Assembly: GCF_023856365.1 (NCBI RefSeq) | Contig: NW_026042403.1 | Coordinates: forward strand, 362,324 to 426,323 | Length of the DNA stretch: 64,000 nt | Source: Brienomyrus brachyistius | Lineage: Eukaryota; Chordata; Actinopteri; Osteoglossiformes; Mormyridae | Reading direction: 5' to 3' | Shown: in pieces, positions 45,640 to 58,235 of the stretch | Layout of the letters: each line of letters starts with the position of its first letter | Position numbering within the stretch: position 1 is the first letter of the stretch | Notes under the pieces: model-generated | Seen by the model: the letters and a program-made list of their open reading frames with translations, nothing else | Databases searched by the model: none | Told to the model about the DNA's origin: nothing | Program-made: the position numbers and the translations under genes

Positions 45640-45656
45640 CCTCATCTAGGCCTTTT
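45640..45656 (+). repeat. Target-site duplication of the unit 3 LINE, right copy
   Basis: Perfect 17-base match to 39936-39952, next to the 5' end of the element (minus strand). Confidence 0.9.
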
Positions 45657-45933
45657 ACTAGGGATTTAAGGTCCTGGTTTTCCTCTCAGACCCTAGAACA
45701 CACTGCCAGGCTCAGATTCCCGATCCCACATCCTGCTGAAGCCCTTCCCAAGATCAGACACTAGTTTTGTTTTCCTTGTTCTTATAGTAAAATGATGGTC
45801 TTTGACTTTTATACATCATCACTGTTCTGTTAATTACACATGACCTAATCTAAGTATTACACAAACCAAGCATAATTACTTAGAGATGTCATGAGATGGA
45901 AAATCCTTATTCAGTTAATTATTTTCCCTACAG

Positions 45934-46170
45934 GTGCTGACAGTGTGTCTACAGTGAAATGGGCCTGTGTACAGAGAGGATGATCTGTAACAATCCCATG
46001 TTCCTATGGTGACAGATATAAAACTCATGTGAAATACTGGTGCAGAGGGTATAATGTGAGGTCATGTACTCCCATAGTACACACTGACTCTCCACTGGAG
46101 GGTAAAGTGTGAGTCAGAGATGATCCTGACCAGCGAGTCTTCACTGTGACCATCAACAATCTGACAGCTG
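45934..46170 (+). pseudogene. Ig V-type exon 1, 5' part, interrupted (unit 3)
   Basis: The acceptor has one change (ttttccctacag). The exon has the same two stops and then breaks off after NNLTA at 46170, where 762 bp of foreign sequence begin. The 3' part resumes at 46933 and repeats the last 136 bp. It has a private change in the first copy (ccactggaggg for ccacaggaggg). Confidence 0.82.
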
Positions 46171-46932
46171 TAGGAATTATTAGCTCAGGTATATTTTAAT
46201 ATCTCCACCAAAATGTTTTGAAATTAATTAACTTTTAATTAATTATTATTTGATGCTGATTAGTAACCAATTGTTATGCCGAATGGTCGGCTCCTCCAAA
46301 CACAAATGCGAATCCCAGTGAGTCTGTTAATGTGAGACTTAAATGGGATTCATTAATAACCCGTATCGCTTAATAACCTGGGTTAGTAGGCTCGTCCAGC
46401 GAGCTGGGTCACCAGGTAATGTAAACGATCGGTAGCGAAGCTCCCCTCACGGCCAATGAGAGAGAGTCTCGCGATATTTCAGGCGAGTTTGAGGTTTCAG
46501 AGCGTAGTAGCCAGATCGCAGAGGCAGGGACTATTGTGAGCACTCAATGACGGAGGCTGAAGTTGTGTAAAAAGACATACATTTATTCCTACAACTAACA
46601 TAAGACAGACATTATACCTAACAAACAATAAACATGAAATAACGGAAAAGACACAAACGATGTAATCATGAAAATGCAGTGACCAGATTTAAAATGATTA
46701 ACCTAAAAAGGGAAAAACTGTTCTGCAAAGCAAGCAGTTTGTAGGAATATAAACCTAAAGGAATATAGCAGGTGAATAGGACAGTTTAGGTTGTTAGAAA
46801 GGAAAGGAATTGGTTTACTTGGATGCAGGAAAGAGGGAGGTCTTTGCAGTTGGTTGCAGTGGCTGATGAGCTGATGGGTGATGGCTCTCAGGGAGGCGCG
46901 GTGTTTGCAGCGGTTGTTGGAGTGGAGTCCCG
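46171..46932. other. 762-bp insert of unknown origin inside Ig exon 1 (unit 3 only)
   Basis: Flanked by a 136-bp direct repeat of the Ig exon (46035-46170 and 46933-47068). Inside are an A+T-rich left part (ttttaattaattattatttg), a more G/C-rich middle (tcgtccagcgagctgggtca, tctcgcgatatttcag) and gtaggaata-type motifs at 46170 and 46742. Read on the minus strand it contains ataaatgtatgtcttttt and ends attcctaca, which could be an LTR-like end, but no matching TG end or short target duplication is present. No protein recognised. Confidence 0.6.
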
Positions 46933-47145
46933 TACTGGTGCAGAGGGTATAATGTGAGGTCATGTACTCCCATAGTACACACTGACTCTCCACAGGAGGG
47001 TAAAGTGTGAGTCAGAGATGATCCTGACCAGCGAGTCTTCACTGTGACCATCAACAATCTGACAGCTGAGGATTCCGATCGGTACTGGTGTGGTGTGAAG
47101 ATCAGTGGAGCCTCTCTGATCAGGTTAATCTGTCAGTCACTGATG
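46933..47145 (+). pseudogene. Ig V-type exon 1, duplicated 3' part (unit 3)
   Basis: Begins at YWCRGYNVR, repeats 46035-46170 as 46933-47068, and then continues to the normal donor at 47146. The second in-frame TGA and the 3' frameshift are retained. One substitution gives ASLI where the other units read AFLI. Confidence 0.82.
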
Positions 47146-47496
47146 GTAAGATGTCTGTACTGCAGACTGTAGCCAATGAGATGCACAGTATGTAACATGT
47201 CACTGAGTCAAAAAGGAAGGACCTTAACACAAACACTGATGGAAAAATGTTTTAATATTTTAAAAATCTGCATTTTAATTTAATTCAATATGATAAACGA
47301 GACTTGGAAGAAGTAACAGTGTCAGTTAAATCGGGCGACTTCATGAGGTTAAATATGATAAGCAATATGTTAAAAAATGTCAGGGGTTGGCCAAACATTT
47401 ACATACAGTATGTATGTTGTAATGGGCTGATATTCATAAACATTTCATTGCTGTGCAAATCGTTGAGTGTTTTACCTGTGTGTTGAAGTCCTCCAG

Positions 47497-47777
47497 GGCT
47501 GTCAGTGGACAAACAGGAGGTGACGGGTGTGGATGGAGACAGTGTCAGTGTTACTATGGAAACAACAAAAGACAAAGGATGTGGTGTAAGATTGGGGGCT
47601 CCTGTGCATCAGAGAGATCAGTGAGTTTGCATGGGAGGCCTGTTCTGATCAGGGATGACACAGAAAATAAAACCTTCATTGTGACAATGAGTGGGCTGGA
47701 GAGGAAGGACACTGGCTGGTATTGGTGGCTGGTTGTGGAATCCTGCAGATTCCAGTTCATATTACTGTTAAACATAA
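47497..47777 (+). pseudogene. Broken Ig V-type exon 2 (unit 3)
   Basis: Same lesions as in units 1 and 2, with one silent change (gcctgttctg). The intron before it has a small deletion (gtcaggggttggcc for gtcagtttattggcc). Confidence 0.83.
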
Positions 47778-47949
47778 GTAATTGATTTAAATCTGCCTGT
47801 GAATTATTTATGCTTGAATATAAATAGATACATACTAATCAACCCAGCAGTTTCACTCACGAAGGGGTTTGTGCTTCTTTGTGGGGATAATCCCCTATTT
47901 ATCAGCTGTTGTGAAACAGAGTTATTTATTGGGATTATTGTTTCAATGA

Positions 47950-48127
47950 TAGTGGCACGGTGGTCCAGTAGGCGGCGCTGTTGCTTCACGCCTCCATGTT
48001 TAGGGGTTTGAATCTGGCTTCTGCTCTGTCTGTGTGGAGTCTGCATGTTCTCCACATGCTGTGTGGGTTTCCTCCAACAATCCAAAAACGCACAGTCAGG
48101 CTAATTGGTGTCTTTAATATTGAATGT
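47950..48127 (+). mobile_element. SINE-like repeat, 5' half (unit 3)
   Basis: Counterpart of 5059-5236, apparently unchanged. Confidence 0.58.
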
Positions 48128-48385
48128 GTGTCTTCTAGTTTATGATCAGTCTGTAATATGACAAAAATCACAGCATTTTCCACAGACATACAGCCAGTCA
48201 CTTATTTTGTATACAAATCCAGACAAATCCATGTAGCTTGCAACATAATTCAGGCATTTTTTCATCTTTGTGAGGATGAATTGTTACTAATGGTGTGCAG
48301 ACTGACTAACATGTCTGTAGGTGGTTTTTCATTGCAGCGTAGACCAGTGTTACAGTTGTACTCTGTAATATCTGTTCCAGTGCTG

Positions 48386-48714
48386 CATCCATCCATTGTC
48401 TGAAACTGCTTGTCTAACTCAGGGTCCCTATGGGCGCAAGGCAGGGAACGTCCCATGACAGGGTGCCAACCCATTGCAGAACACGCTCACACTCCATTCC
48501 CTCGCACAAGCACACCTACCGGCAATTTGACAACTCCAATTAGCCTCAGCATGTTTTTGGACTGTGGGGGGAAATCAGAGTCCCTGGAGGAAACCCCACA
48601 ATGACACAGGGGGAGCATGCAAACTCCATACACACGGAATTCCAGCGAAGACTTGAGTACACGTGCCAGAGGAGTGAGGCGACAGTGCAAACCACTGCAC
48701 CACCATGCCACCCT
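48386..48714 (-). mobile_element. SINE, minus strand, complete head (unit 3)
   Basis: Retains the head that units 1 and 2 lack (accactgcaccaccatgccaccctg on plus at 48691-48714), so it appears to be the ancestral state. Confidence 0.72.
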
Positions 48715-48886
48715 GATACAATAGATACATTAAAATATGTTAATAAAATCATTTATCTCACCTGTTCACTATCAGTGCCCTGGGATGTGAACACTAATTC
48801 ATTGTTCTCCATCTAATCATTTTCTCTGTAGAATATCTTTCATAATTTATATTTCAGTTTCAAGAGTGACCTTTTCTTAGTCTTAC
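48694..48886. other. Unit 3-specific 193-bp segment between SINE and transmembrane exon
   Basis: Starts with the SINE head and continues as A+T-rich intron-like sequence. It joins the shared sequence at ttacttcagtcagaa. No gene is seen in it. Confidence 0.55.
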
Positions 48887-48981
48887 TTACTTCAGTCAGA
48901 ATAGATTCACTGTTTTGTTCTTCAGGTTTAAATGTGATATGTGTGACTGACAGACACACTGGTGTATTATATGTCTCACAG

Positions 48982-49183
48982 GTGGGAGCAGGTTCTGGAT
49001 GCTGTACTGAAAGCTGGGACTGGTGTGTTTTACCTGATTTGCACCATCATCACCATTCAGCTGCACTGGACCTCCTGTAGAAAGCGGGAACCAATCAGAG
49101 AGAAGCAGAGGGTCTCCCTGGATCAGAGGAAGCTGGCAGAGGAGATGACCTTCGTGGAGCAGAATGAGTCAGACGAGCTGTAA
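48982..49183 (+). CDS. Transmembrane/tail exon (unit 3)
   Basis: Protein-level identical to units 1 and 2, although the sequence 100 bp upstream has been replaced in this unit. Confidence 0.55.
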
Positions 49184-49429
49184 AATAAACGGTTATGCTA
49201 ACTGCAGTGAGGCCTCTCTCACTCAGCCCTGCTCAGTCTGTACAGTCATAGCATGAGAGTCAGTTAAACAGAGGGGATGATTATCTGCTGGCAACCTGTA
49301 CAACCACGTATTGGCCACTTATTCACAAGTGCTTTGCTGCCACCTGCTGGTTAATGTTTAATAATCGTTATCTTGTGAAGGTAAGACTGGTTTTTATTAA
49401 ATTGTCTCTTGATTCTGAAAAAATATGGT

Positions 49430-50225
49430 ACTATGCAAAAGTCTTGGGCCATCAAAGAAAACGTTTAATGCTATTTAATTGGGTTGTGTATATTTGCTCA
49501 GAACAAAAACACAATTATCATAAAAATATATGCAAATTAAAAGTGACACAATAAAAACTAACAAGAATTTCTTCTTTTCTCCATAAAGTTACTGATGCCT
49601 TGTTGGATCGCTAGGTGAACCACGCTTTGGATCCTAAACCTCTCCTCAGGGGCACCCCAGCCATTCCATGTATTTGTTAAATTCTGCCACCAGCTCACTT
49701 AATTAATTAATTAAATTAAACAAATGTGTCATGCCCGGCTCGTCCGCTCCTCCTGTGTGCCACGCCCCCTGATTACCCACGTGTTTTCTCCCGATTGTAC
49801 CCAGCTGTATCTAGTTAATTTGCTCAGTCCTGTGTATTTCAGTCCGTGTCTTACCCGAGTCCTTTGTCCGTCATTGATGTCAGTTGATGTTCGTGCCCTC
49901 GTCCCTGAGATTAAACCCCTCGTTTGCCCTGATTCTCGGCTGTCTGCCTGCTTCTTACCCGCCTGCCCGCATGATCGCCGCTCTGCCCGCGATCGCTGCC
50001 GTCTCCCGTGACAAAATGTTAATGATGCATTGATTAGCCATAGGAGTTGTGTTATAAAAAGATATAGGTCTATTGGATGGTTGGTGCAAATGTTTTACTA
50101 ACTTTAGAAGAGATTTTGAAATGACTGAGCTGCCACACTTTGACGGACAAAATATTATAATTCTAGACCAAGATGAAGATCATTTGAACATCATTTTCTT
50201 CGACAGCCCAAGACTTTTGTACAGT
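49430..50225. mobile_element. DNA-transposon remnant with inverted ends (unit 3)
   Basis: Counterpart of 6885-7660, 20 bp longer because of a small duplication inside the nested LTR. Confidence 0.5.
49727..50013 (+). mobile_element. Solo LTR, 287 bp (unit 3)
   Basis: Same insertion site and aaatg flanks. It is 20 bp longer through an extra gcccgcatgatcgccgctct-type duplication at about 49965-49985. Confidence 0.7.
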
Positions 50226-50317
50226 TTTGTATGTGTCTTTTATACTGGTCATAATTTGTTTAAATACATGATTAATAAATTGATACTTTACAAAACATTT
50301 CATATTTTTCTGAAATT

Positions 50318-50480
50318 GGTAATTATTAAAAATGAATTTCACAAACTTAAATGGTTTGGCTGCGATGGGCTGGCCCCCCATCCAGGTTTGTTCCCGTGCC
50401 CATTGCTTCCGGGATAGGCTCCGGACCCCCCACGACCCAGTAGGATAAGCGGTTTGGAAAATGGATGGATGGATGGATGG
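50318..50480 (+). mobile_element. SINE 3' end, single copy (unit 3)
   Basis: One copy only of the segment duplicated in units 1 and 2. It carries the caggtttgttcc variant of the second copy there. Confidence 0.7.
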
Positions 50481-50558
50481 ATAAATGGTTTGGAGTTTTT
50501 AGGTCACCCCTCCTCGTCAGAGCCCACCAATCAGGGACTCTTTAAAAGAGTGATGTAA

Positions 50559-50824
50559 TCGGGAACGCCCACTTTTCAATCTGCGGTACAAATACACCAG
50601 CTTGTCTCTGCTAACAACAGCCTGTGCATATCAGTTAAGGAGGAAACAGTACCACATACATATTGGCCAACATCAAATGAAAATGTAACACACGAAAACA
50701 GGACTGCCCACTTATCACTCTGCGTAAAATCACACCAGCTTGTCTCAGCTGACAGCAGCCTCACATATCAGCTAAGGAGGAAGACGGCATATCAAAAGTA
50801 AAAAGAAAGACACCATCAAATGAA
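50559..50824 (+). promoter_or_regulatory. Duplicated promoter/5'UTR-like block (unit 3)
   Basis: Counterpart of 8155-8410, with cttgtctctg present and a few substitutions (ctgcggtac, gtgcatatcag). Confidence 0.43.
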
Positions 50825-51954
50825 AATATCCCTGTGTGATCTATTGGTTTCTGCTTTCACTCCCATTAAATGACAGTAAGTCTAGTTGCTGTCCGTGGTG
50901 CTGAAAACCTGGATCAGTAAATTCCAAATGAAACTTCTTTACCTGATTTAACTGTAACTCACTTATTTTGTTGGCAATGATGCTTTGTTGAGTCTAGAAA
51001 GGCGCAAAGTGGGTTTCAGATAAATTAAATGAAGTAGTTTTGCTTAAAAACCAAAAAGCTTTGAACAATCAGTTCAGCTTTGGACTGTAGTGCTTCACAA
51101 AAGTAAAATCCATCCAGTTAAATCTCTTTATCCCCAAGTCAAGAAGATATCAAATGCAGAAGCACATTGTGGGAGATACAAGGTGCAGACACATTAAAAG
51201 CACTTTTTTTGTGTGAACATTATAAAACAGATTGATACACATTAAGCAGTTTGTAACTTTACATCCAGACCTACATCAGTCAGAAAAAGCAGGCGATGAC
51301 CATCCCATCCAGCAGCTTCATCTCTGATTGTACAGAATCCCATGTCAGCGTAACTTCTGAAGTCATGACTAAACTAATTTCCAGCTCTGCCTTCAGTTTC
51401 ATCTGTTAAATTAAATTAGGAACTAAACTAAACTAGGAGGGAAATATAGTCAAGCTACTTAAGTAGCCGAATTTTGTGTATCCACTAGAGGGCAGCCACA
51501 CATAGATTCCCTTATGAATGGTTCTGATGCTTCCGGAAAGCACTGCACAGACACCCAGGTATGCCAGTGAGGAACGGATAAAGAGCAGACGGATCCAAAT
51601 ACTAGCTGTAATATATAGTATTTTCAATGAATTTAAACAAATTAATATAACAGTGTCAGAGTGTCAGATCCATGTGACTTTTTATGATTGAAGAACTTTG
51701 AAAGCCTGAATATAACTGAGGAGGCCCACGGACCCCATTATGTGTGAAACATCATTGTGGTGCTGAGAGAAACACAGGACTGCTGATAAGACCCAGATGA
51801 AGTGAATTACCTGACTTTGCCCCCACCCATCCCCCCCCCCCCAGGATACCCCCACCCCTGTCATACAGACACCTTCCTAACGGACCTCTTGATTTGTGCT
51901 GATCCACACATATGAAAAGGACCTACTGCAGTGACATTTTAAAACTGTATAAAA

Positions 51955-52070
51955 CATAATAAAGACTGAAACAAAGGCCTGAGGTCAGACCCTCTGTATG
52001 TAGCACACAGTGTTTCTGCAGAGTCTCACACTCACATCCTGTATGACGACTTTTCTGCTTTTCAGAATAA
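51955..52070 (+). repeat. Receptor-family intron-1 remnant, copy B (unit 3)
   Basis: Counterpart of 9541-9655 with gaaacaaagg for gaaataaagg. Confidence 0.55.
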
Positions 52071-52502
52071 GTCTGATTTCACTGCTCTTTGCTCATTTGC
52101 AATATGAGGAAGTAACAGTTTAGAAAAGAACTAGACTTATTTGATTAATTTGTTTGTAGTTTAAACTCTGTGAGCATGAATGATTCACTGTGAAGACCAG
52201 CTATCAATAATTTTGCTATGAAATCATGTTTCTAAAATGATAAGGTTCTAGATGAAATCAAAATATTTATTCCTGGTAAGAGCAGGACAACAGCAGCATC
52301 AAACTGTTTTCCTTTTAACAGACAAGAAATAGACAGGAAATGCATCAGTGCACAAACAGTTTATGAAAATCAAAGATAGATGGATGATTTTTAAAACATT
52401 TAAAACCCACAAAAAGGGAGGCAGTGAGGTTAAGGAGAGTCAGGAAGTCAGTGTCAGTCTCCACAGATCTGAGGTCAGCGATACACACATAAGGCTCCTC
52501 TG

Positions 52503-52542
52503 ATGCTCCTCTTCATCCTCTTCTTCACTGATGGGCCTCCAG
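52503..52542 (+). CDS. Leader exon, plus strand (unit 3)
   Basis: Same as 10087-10126. Any partner Ig exon would lie in unit 4, beyond the window. Confidence 0.55.
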
Positions 52543-53769
52543 GTGAGGATCACTTACTCTGGGACTCCACCATTCAGCGTAGTTAAGATGAAGATACATT
52601 TTGCACAATATACTTACTACATCTGTTTGTTTATATTCATATTGTTCCATGAAGTTTGATCACTTCCCGATTATAGTCTGTGGTGGTAGCATGTTGACCG
52701 ACTGATTTTAGAATTGACTGCAGTCTTCTTTGTGTCCACTATGTGGCAGCAGTATAAAGGAAATATCTTATTCTGTCACAGCTGCTGGTGTGTGTAAAAA
52801 TTCATACTCTGATAACAAGTAATTCTGCCTCCAACTGTTTGTCAGGGACCTGGGCAGGAATGAATTACATGCCGACTGTACATACAACAGAGATAGGCTC
52901 CTGGGAGAACTTTGCCAGAAGTTGAAACACGACTTTAAGAATGACACTGATACAGAGTACTCAGCTGTTTGGTTGAAACTAAATCTTGGTCTGGATTTTT
53001 ACATTCTGGACCTGAACTACCCACTGCTGCACTGACCCCCACCTTCTTCTTTTTTTTTCCCTTTGTCCTGTCCGGCAGCTTTAGCAGAATCATGGTCTGA
53101 ATGCACTGCTGTGACAAACATGTTTGCTTTACCATGAGGGGTTCTATAAACTCTGTATAGGCCTCTCATGTTGATCGATTTCATTTTTTAAATTAAAAAA
53201 ATTTATTTATTTCATTTTTAACCCGTAAAGTATTGCAGTGGGTGAGCTGGCCGAAGAGGATGGACAGATTAGGAGGGAAAAAAAGAAGGAAAATGAAGGA
53301 AAAAGAAGAAAGGAGCAAGTGAGATGAAATGAAAGTTTTTAGCGGGTGTCTCTAACTTTGCTCTGCCATTGCATGCACACCACTTCCAGGGCCAGCCTTG
53401 CTCTCACGCTGATATACTGTCAGATTATGCACATCTTATATGTTGTTTTAACCCTTAGCGTATTAGTAAAGGCTGTTTTGTACTTACTTGATGTGATGGT
53501 CCACTTTACTGTGGCCTTGAGCCACATTAGAAATTTATTTCTGATATATTTAACTTAATCCTCATTTTTCTTTTGCCCATGAGCACGAAACAGCTAAATA
53601 ATTAGCATGATGCAGAAGTTATTCTCAGACAAGCACTTAATCTAAAAAGCAGAAATGTCATCATACACGATGTGAGGGTGAGACTGCAGACACACTGTGT
53701 GCTGCATACAGAGGGTCTGACCTCAGGCCTTTGTGTCAGTTGTTATTATGTTTGATTTGTGATTCTCAC

Positions 53770-53801
53770 CTGGAGGCCCATCAGCGGATGAAGAGGAGCA
53801 T
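53770..53801 (-). pseudogene. Leader exon, minus strand, broken (unit 3)
   Basis: Same 8-bp deletion and stop as at 11346-11377; its intron remnant is 53649-53759. Confidence 0.65.
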
Positions 53802-54143
53802 CAGAGGAGCCTTATGTGTGTCTCACTGACCTCAGATCTGCGCAGACTGGCACTTACTTCCTGATTCTCCATAACTTTGCTGTTTCTCTGTCTTTATCTG
53901 TTACTCAGGAGTCCTGAAGTCCAATGAAAAATCCGCTTTCTCCTGTCTATTTGGCTGATACAAGTTCTGCTCACTTCTGCTTGGGTTGCATGGATCACCA
54001 GCCACTTGTCACCAACTAACAGACCACAGCCTACCTGACCAATGTCATAACTGGTGCACCTAGGTATAAAATTTAGTCTCACTGTCTCCAAAAAAGGTCA
54101 CTGTCTGGAACCCCATGGAACCACATTTTTGATTCCTTAGACA

Positions 54144-54433
54144 AGAGCATCCTGAGCAGCTGCATCACGGTCTGAATTGGGAACTGCCTCGCCTCAGATC
54201 ATAAGACCAGCGGATAGTGAGGATAGCTGAGAAGATTATTAGAGTCTCTCTCCCCTCCATCATGGACATTCACATCACACGCTCCATCCGCAAAGCCACC
54301 AACATTGTGGATGACCGCACCCACCCCTCACATAATCTTTTCACTCTGGCATCTGGAAAAGCATTCAGGCCTCCACAACCAGACTCAGAAACATGGCGCC
54401 TGACTACTGAACTCTCAGGGACTGATCTGATAC
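54144..54433 (+). pseudogene. LINE ORF2 C-terminal fragment, shorter (unit 3)
   Basis: Same deletion junction as unit 2 (ccttagacaagagcatcc). Confidence 0.73.
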
Positions 54434-54437
54434 CACA

Positions 54438-55045
54438 CACAACACACACACACATACAGCTGTGTAATCATATCTTCGTGGGGACTCTCCATTCATTTCT
54501 ATGGGGAAAACTGTAATCCCAACATGACAACTTTAACCCCTACCAACCCCTAACCTTAACCATATGTAACCAAACCAAATACAAGACTTTTGGCATTTTT
54601 AGTTTTTTGACTGTATTTACAGATCTTTGTGAGTACCTGAAAATGCCCCCCAAAACATCAAAATAACGGGGTTTTTGTCACATTGTGGGGGACATTTGGT
54701 CCCCACAATGTAATATACACCTACTCCACACACACACACACACACACAGATTAGGTATTTGAATCTTTGTGGAGATTCTCCATTCATTTGTATGGGCGTA
54801 ACCCCAATCCTAACTATGGCAACCTTAAACATTGCAGTAGTTACCAAGCAGTAACAGTAAGCAACCAAACAAAATGCAAGACTTTTTGAATTATTCATTT
54901 GACTGCATTCACAGAATTTAATAAAATTCAGTATCTTACTTTCGGGACCGAAAACATGTCCCTACAAAGTCAAAATAACATGTTTTTATAGCACTATGTA
55001 CATAACCACCCACCCAAACGCGCGCACACACACACACAAACAGGC
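54438..55045. repeat. CA-microsatellite and hairpin repeat block (unit 3)
   Basis: Counterpart with the hairpin at 54681-54710. Its CA runs differ in length from both other units, as expected of microsatellites. Confidence 0.55.
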
Positions 55046-55575
55046 CTACCTACAGTATACCCTCCATAGATTCCTGAATGAAATATCTGTAAAGCAGTTA
55101 TTATGGCATGGCGTTTGCTTTGAACATGCAGTTTTTAAGAATATTGCGCTAATTCTAAACGAAAGACTGCACTAATTCTAAAATAGCTATATAAGAACTT
55201 TATTTACCATTAAATAAATTATAAATCAAACCAAAATTTAGTCTCTCAAAAAACTTGTATATGACATATCTTTGTTCACATTATGAGAAATTAAAAACAC
55301 CAGGACACAGAATGTGAATAACAAGAACTATAGTGTTCTTTCTCAAAAGCAGACCTACCAACGTGGCTAAAATGCTAATTGCGTTCACCAGCTGTGGAAA
55401 AAAAACAGCGGGGCACCCCAAACATCGCGGTATTACGTATTACCGTAATACTGCATAGCAAAGACATAATGTCATAAAAAAATTACAGTCAGTATTTATA
55501 GACAGAACTGCGTGGTTTCCCATTGACAAGTAGATACATGGTTTACGGGCTTGAAGGCGGTTAGATCAACAAATC

Positions 55576-55787
55576 CAATCACGCTCAGCCAAAACAAGCA
55601 CGAGCTAAACATACTACTATTGATTGGTTCACCTTCAAATTCGTCCCGCCCTGACAATTAATTCTCGTTTTCATTCGTTGAAAATGGCGTCAGTACATAT
55701 CTTCATCCTTTCGACCAATGAAAAATTTCGCTGGTTTCCATAGAAACAAAATCAGTGCAGTTTGAACATAAACTTTCTGACAGAGCG
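55576..55787 (+). promoter_or_regulatory. CCAAT/RFX X-box promoter (unit 3)
   Basis: X-box intact at 55734-55747, CCAAT boxes intact. Confidence 0.6.
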
Positions 55788-55798
55788 ATGGCGCAGCG
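55788..55798 (+). CDS. Candidate first coding micro-exon (unit 3)
   Basis: Identical to 13511-13521, donor intact; a single change 16 bp downstream (cttcgtatg). Confidence 0.45.
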
Positions 55799-56434
55799 GT
55801 GAGAAGCATCTCTTCGTATGTTTCTTGCTATTTCTTCAGATTATGTTTTGTTAGCATAGTTAATTATATATTTCATTGTATGTCGTGATATAGTTCATGC
55901 AAATATTGCCGCAAAATATAATTGAAATATATTTAAAATTAGTAGCTTAAACTGTAGATGCTGTGGCCATTTTTCGTAATGTGATTGTTTATATTTAAAT
56001 TGTAAGAGAAAATAATTGTGTTAAACTTAAAAACAACAAGCCTTATGGTTGATATGATTGGTTTTACTCATCCGGTCTGTCGTAATGCGTTTCATCTGAA
56101 GATGTTATTCTGAAAAGAGCCCCTATACGTTTACTTTTTAAATGTCCCATGTTGTTGAAGTAAGATTAACCGTTTGCTGGGTTCATTACCATGGCGATGT
56201 TATAACGTACCGAAGCAGCGTCCTGATTTCGCCAGCGTTACTGTATAGGTTGTGAAACAGTTTTAGCAATTTGGCCGCTTCTATCGGAGTAGCCTCGATG
56301 CCACGAGCAGCTAATGAAGGCTCCATCCCTTTCCATAGGCATTCTTGGTGAATAGCATTTAGCAAATGTCTGGAGTACGTTGAAAATACAGTGTCTAGTT
56401 TGGCTTTGAGAGTATCACAGACGGCTAGTTAATT

Positions 56435-56779
56435 ATGTTAACCAGAATGAAAATTCCGAAAGCTGTTTCCTGGACCAACGACCAGCACTGGGGAGCCTGG
56501 GACCTGTGGGACGAGGTGATCGACTGGGGAGAGAGGAAAGGTTTGGAGGAGTGCTCACCAGCGACACCCCCCACTGTCCAGGCTGGGGAGGTTATGGGGG
56601 GACTGGGAGGTGTGACGGACTGGTGTAAGGGAGGGGAGGGTGTGAGAGTGATAGGCAATGCTGGCATTGTTTCTGAGACTCTTCAGAGAGGAAACTGGCG
56701 GTGTAGAGATAGATGTGGGTCTGGTATAGATAGAAGATGTAGAAGTGGTGGAAAATTAATATTAAAGTTGAGCTTGTAG
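56435..56779 (+). CDS. Unidentified 114-codon ORF (unit 3)
   Basis: Protein-level identical to 14160-14504. Confidence 0.35.
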   Translation: MLTRMKIPKAVSWTNDQHWGAWDLWDEVIDWGERKGLEECSPATPPTVQAGEVMGGLGGVTDWCKGGEGVRVIGNAGIVSETLQRGNWRCRDRCGSGIDRRCRSGGKLILKLSL

Positions 56780-56935
56780 AGCTCTTGACACAGAGAAGAG
56801 CCAAAATACAAGGAAGATGAAGCTGTGGTTCTTCTGCTGCTGTTTGGGGAACATTAAATGTTTGAAACAGTATCAAAGATAATGAATTAAGTGTGCTAAA
56901 TTTTGAGATGTATAGTGGAATGTTTATTAACAATT

Positions 56936-58235
56936 GTTAATGTGGCGCCCCTGAACCCCCTCGGTTGGCCGCCCCTGCCGGTTGTGTGGGGTCGGGGATG
57001 AGGACTAATCGGGGCCAGTCGGGGATCTGGCCCCGGTGCCGGGGGGGCCCACTCCTGCACGCCCTTATTGCTCCCCTGGGCCGGACACCACATTTCATAC
57101 AACACTAGAGCTTTGAGGGGCAGTGGGGAGGTTTTACTTGCACATTAGACACCACATGACACTAGGGCTGAGGAGGTGGGTATAGGCAGGTGGGGTTCTG
57201 CCGTCTGCCAGCGGTGGGGTGCCCGTGCCTCGACTGTTCACCTGCTTTTTGCACTTTAGTTATATACACAGTCCATGCTACATTAGGGCCTTGGGGTGCA
57301 GGGAGGGGGATGGGGGACTCTGCCATCTGCCAGTGGTGGGACCCTCATACTCGAACTGCACCCACTAATTTTAATGCATTGTAGACATAAACACACAACT
57401 CTCTCACACTTGTACATGCACACTTCACATTAACATGGGACGGGGAATCAGTGGGGGCTGAGGGGTCCCCCCTAACTCTCTGTCTCTGGCCCTGCGCGTG
57501 TGGGGTGGCCCAGCAGGTAGAAGATGGCCCTGGCCGGTGTGGGCCGTCTCCTCTTGTGGGCTGCGGGCTGGGTGGTCCTTGGCTCTGCTGCGCCGTGGTG
57601 GGGCCCTGGCAGGCGGTCCGGGGTATCTAGGGATGCTCTGAGCCCTTCTAGGCGAATTGTAGGGTTCGGTCTGGGCTGGGCGGGGGGTCTGCCGCTCCCC
57701 AGTTGACGCAGGTCCGCTCCTGGGTGGTGGGGGGGGGGGGTGCACTTTGTTTGTATGGGTCTCCCTTAGATCATCCTGCAGTGTCGGGGAGGGGGGGGGA
57801 CGTGCCGGGTCGCTACAGTGGGCGGTGATCCGTCCTGCCGGGGAGCGGGCTGGGGGGACCGTCCGCCAGGGGAGTGTTCCCGGTTGATGGGGCCCTTTGG
57901 CCCTGGACCCGCTTCCCTCGGTGGAGGGCTTGCGGGAGGGACTGGGGGGCTCGCTGTCTGTCCCCCCTCTGCGGACCTCCTTTTACAGGGGTTGGGCCCC
58001 CCTTAGTCCCTCGTGGGCTCCCTCTCGGGTTGGGCGGGTGGTTGTCTTGTGGACATATGGCCATGGGCCGTGTGTTTCTTATGGTTGTTTGTACTCTGTA
58101 TTCCCCTACACTTTATTTTCTCCATCCCACCTTTACATCTCCAGCCCGCTGTTCCTGGGAAAAGCCACCTGCCAATCATCCTTGGAGCAGCAGCCATTCT
58201 CAGGATCTCCTACATCACAGATCACCTAATAAACA
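56936..58235. repeat. GC-rich dispersed repeat (unit 3)
   Basis: Counterpart of 14662-15960, with one or two bases' difference in the G-runs. Confidence 0.55.

Noticed and set aside
46171..46932. Solo LTR explanation for the unit 3 insert
   Set aside because: The minus strand ends in attcctaca, but no matching TG start and no 4- to 6-bp target duplication are found; the flanks are a 136-bp exon repeat instead.
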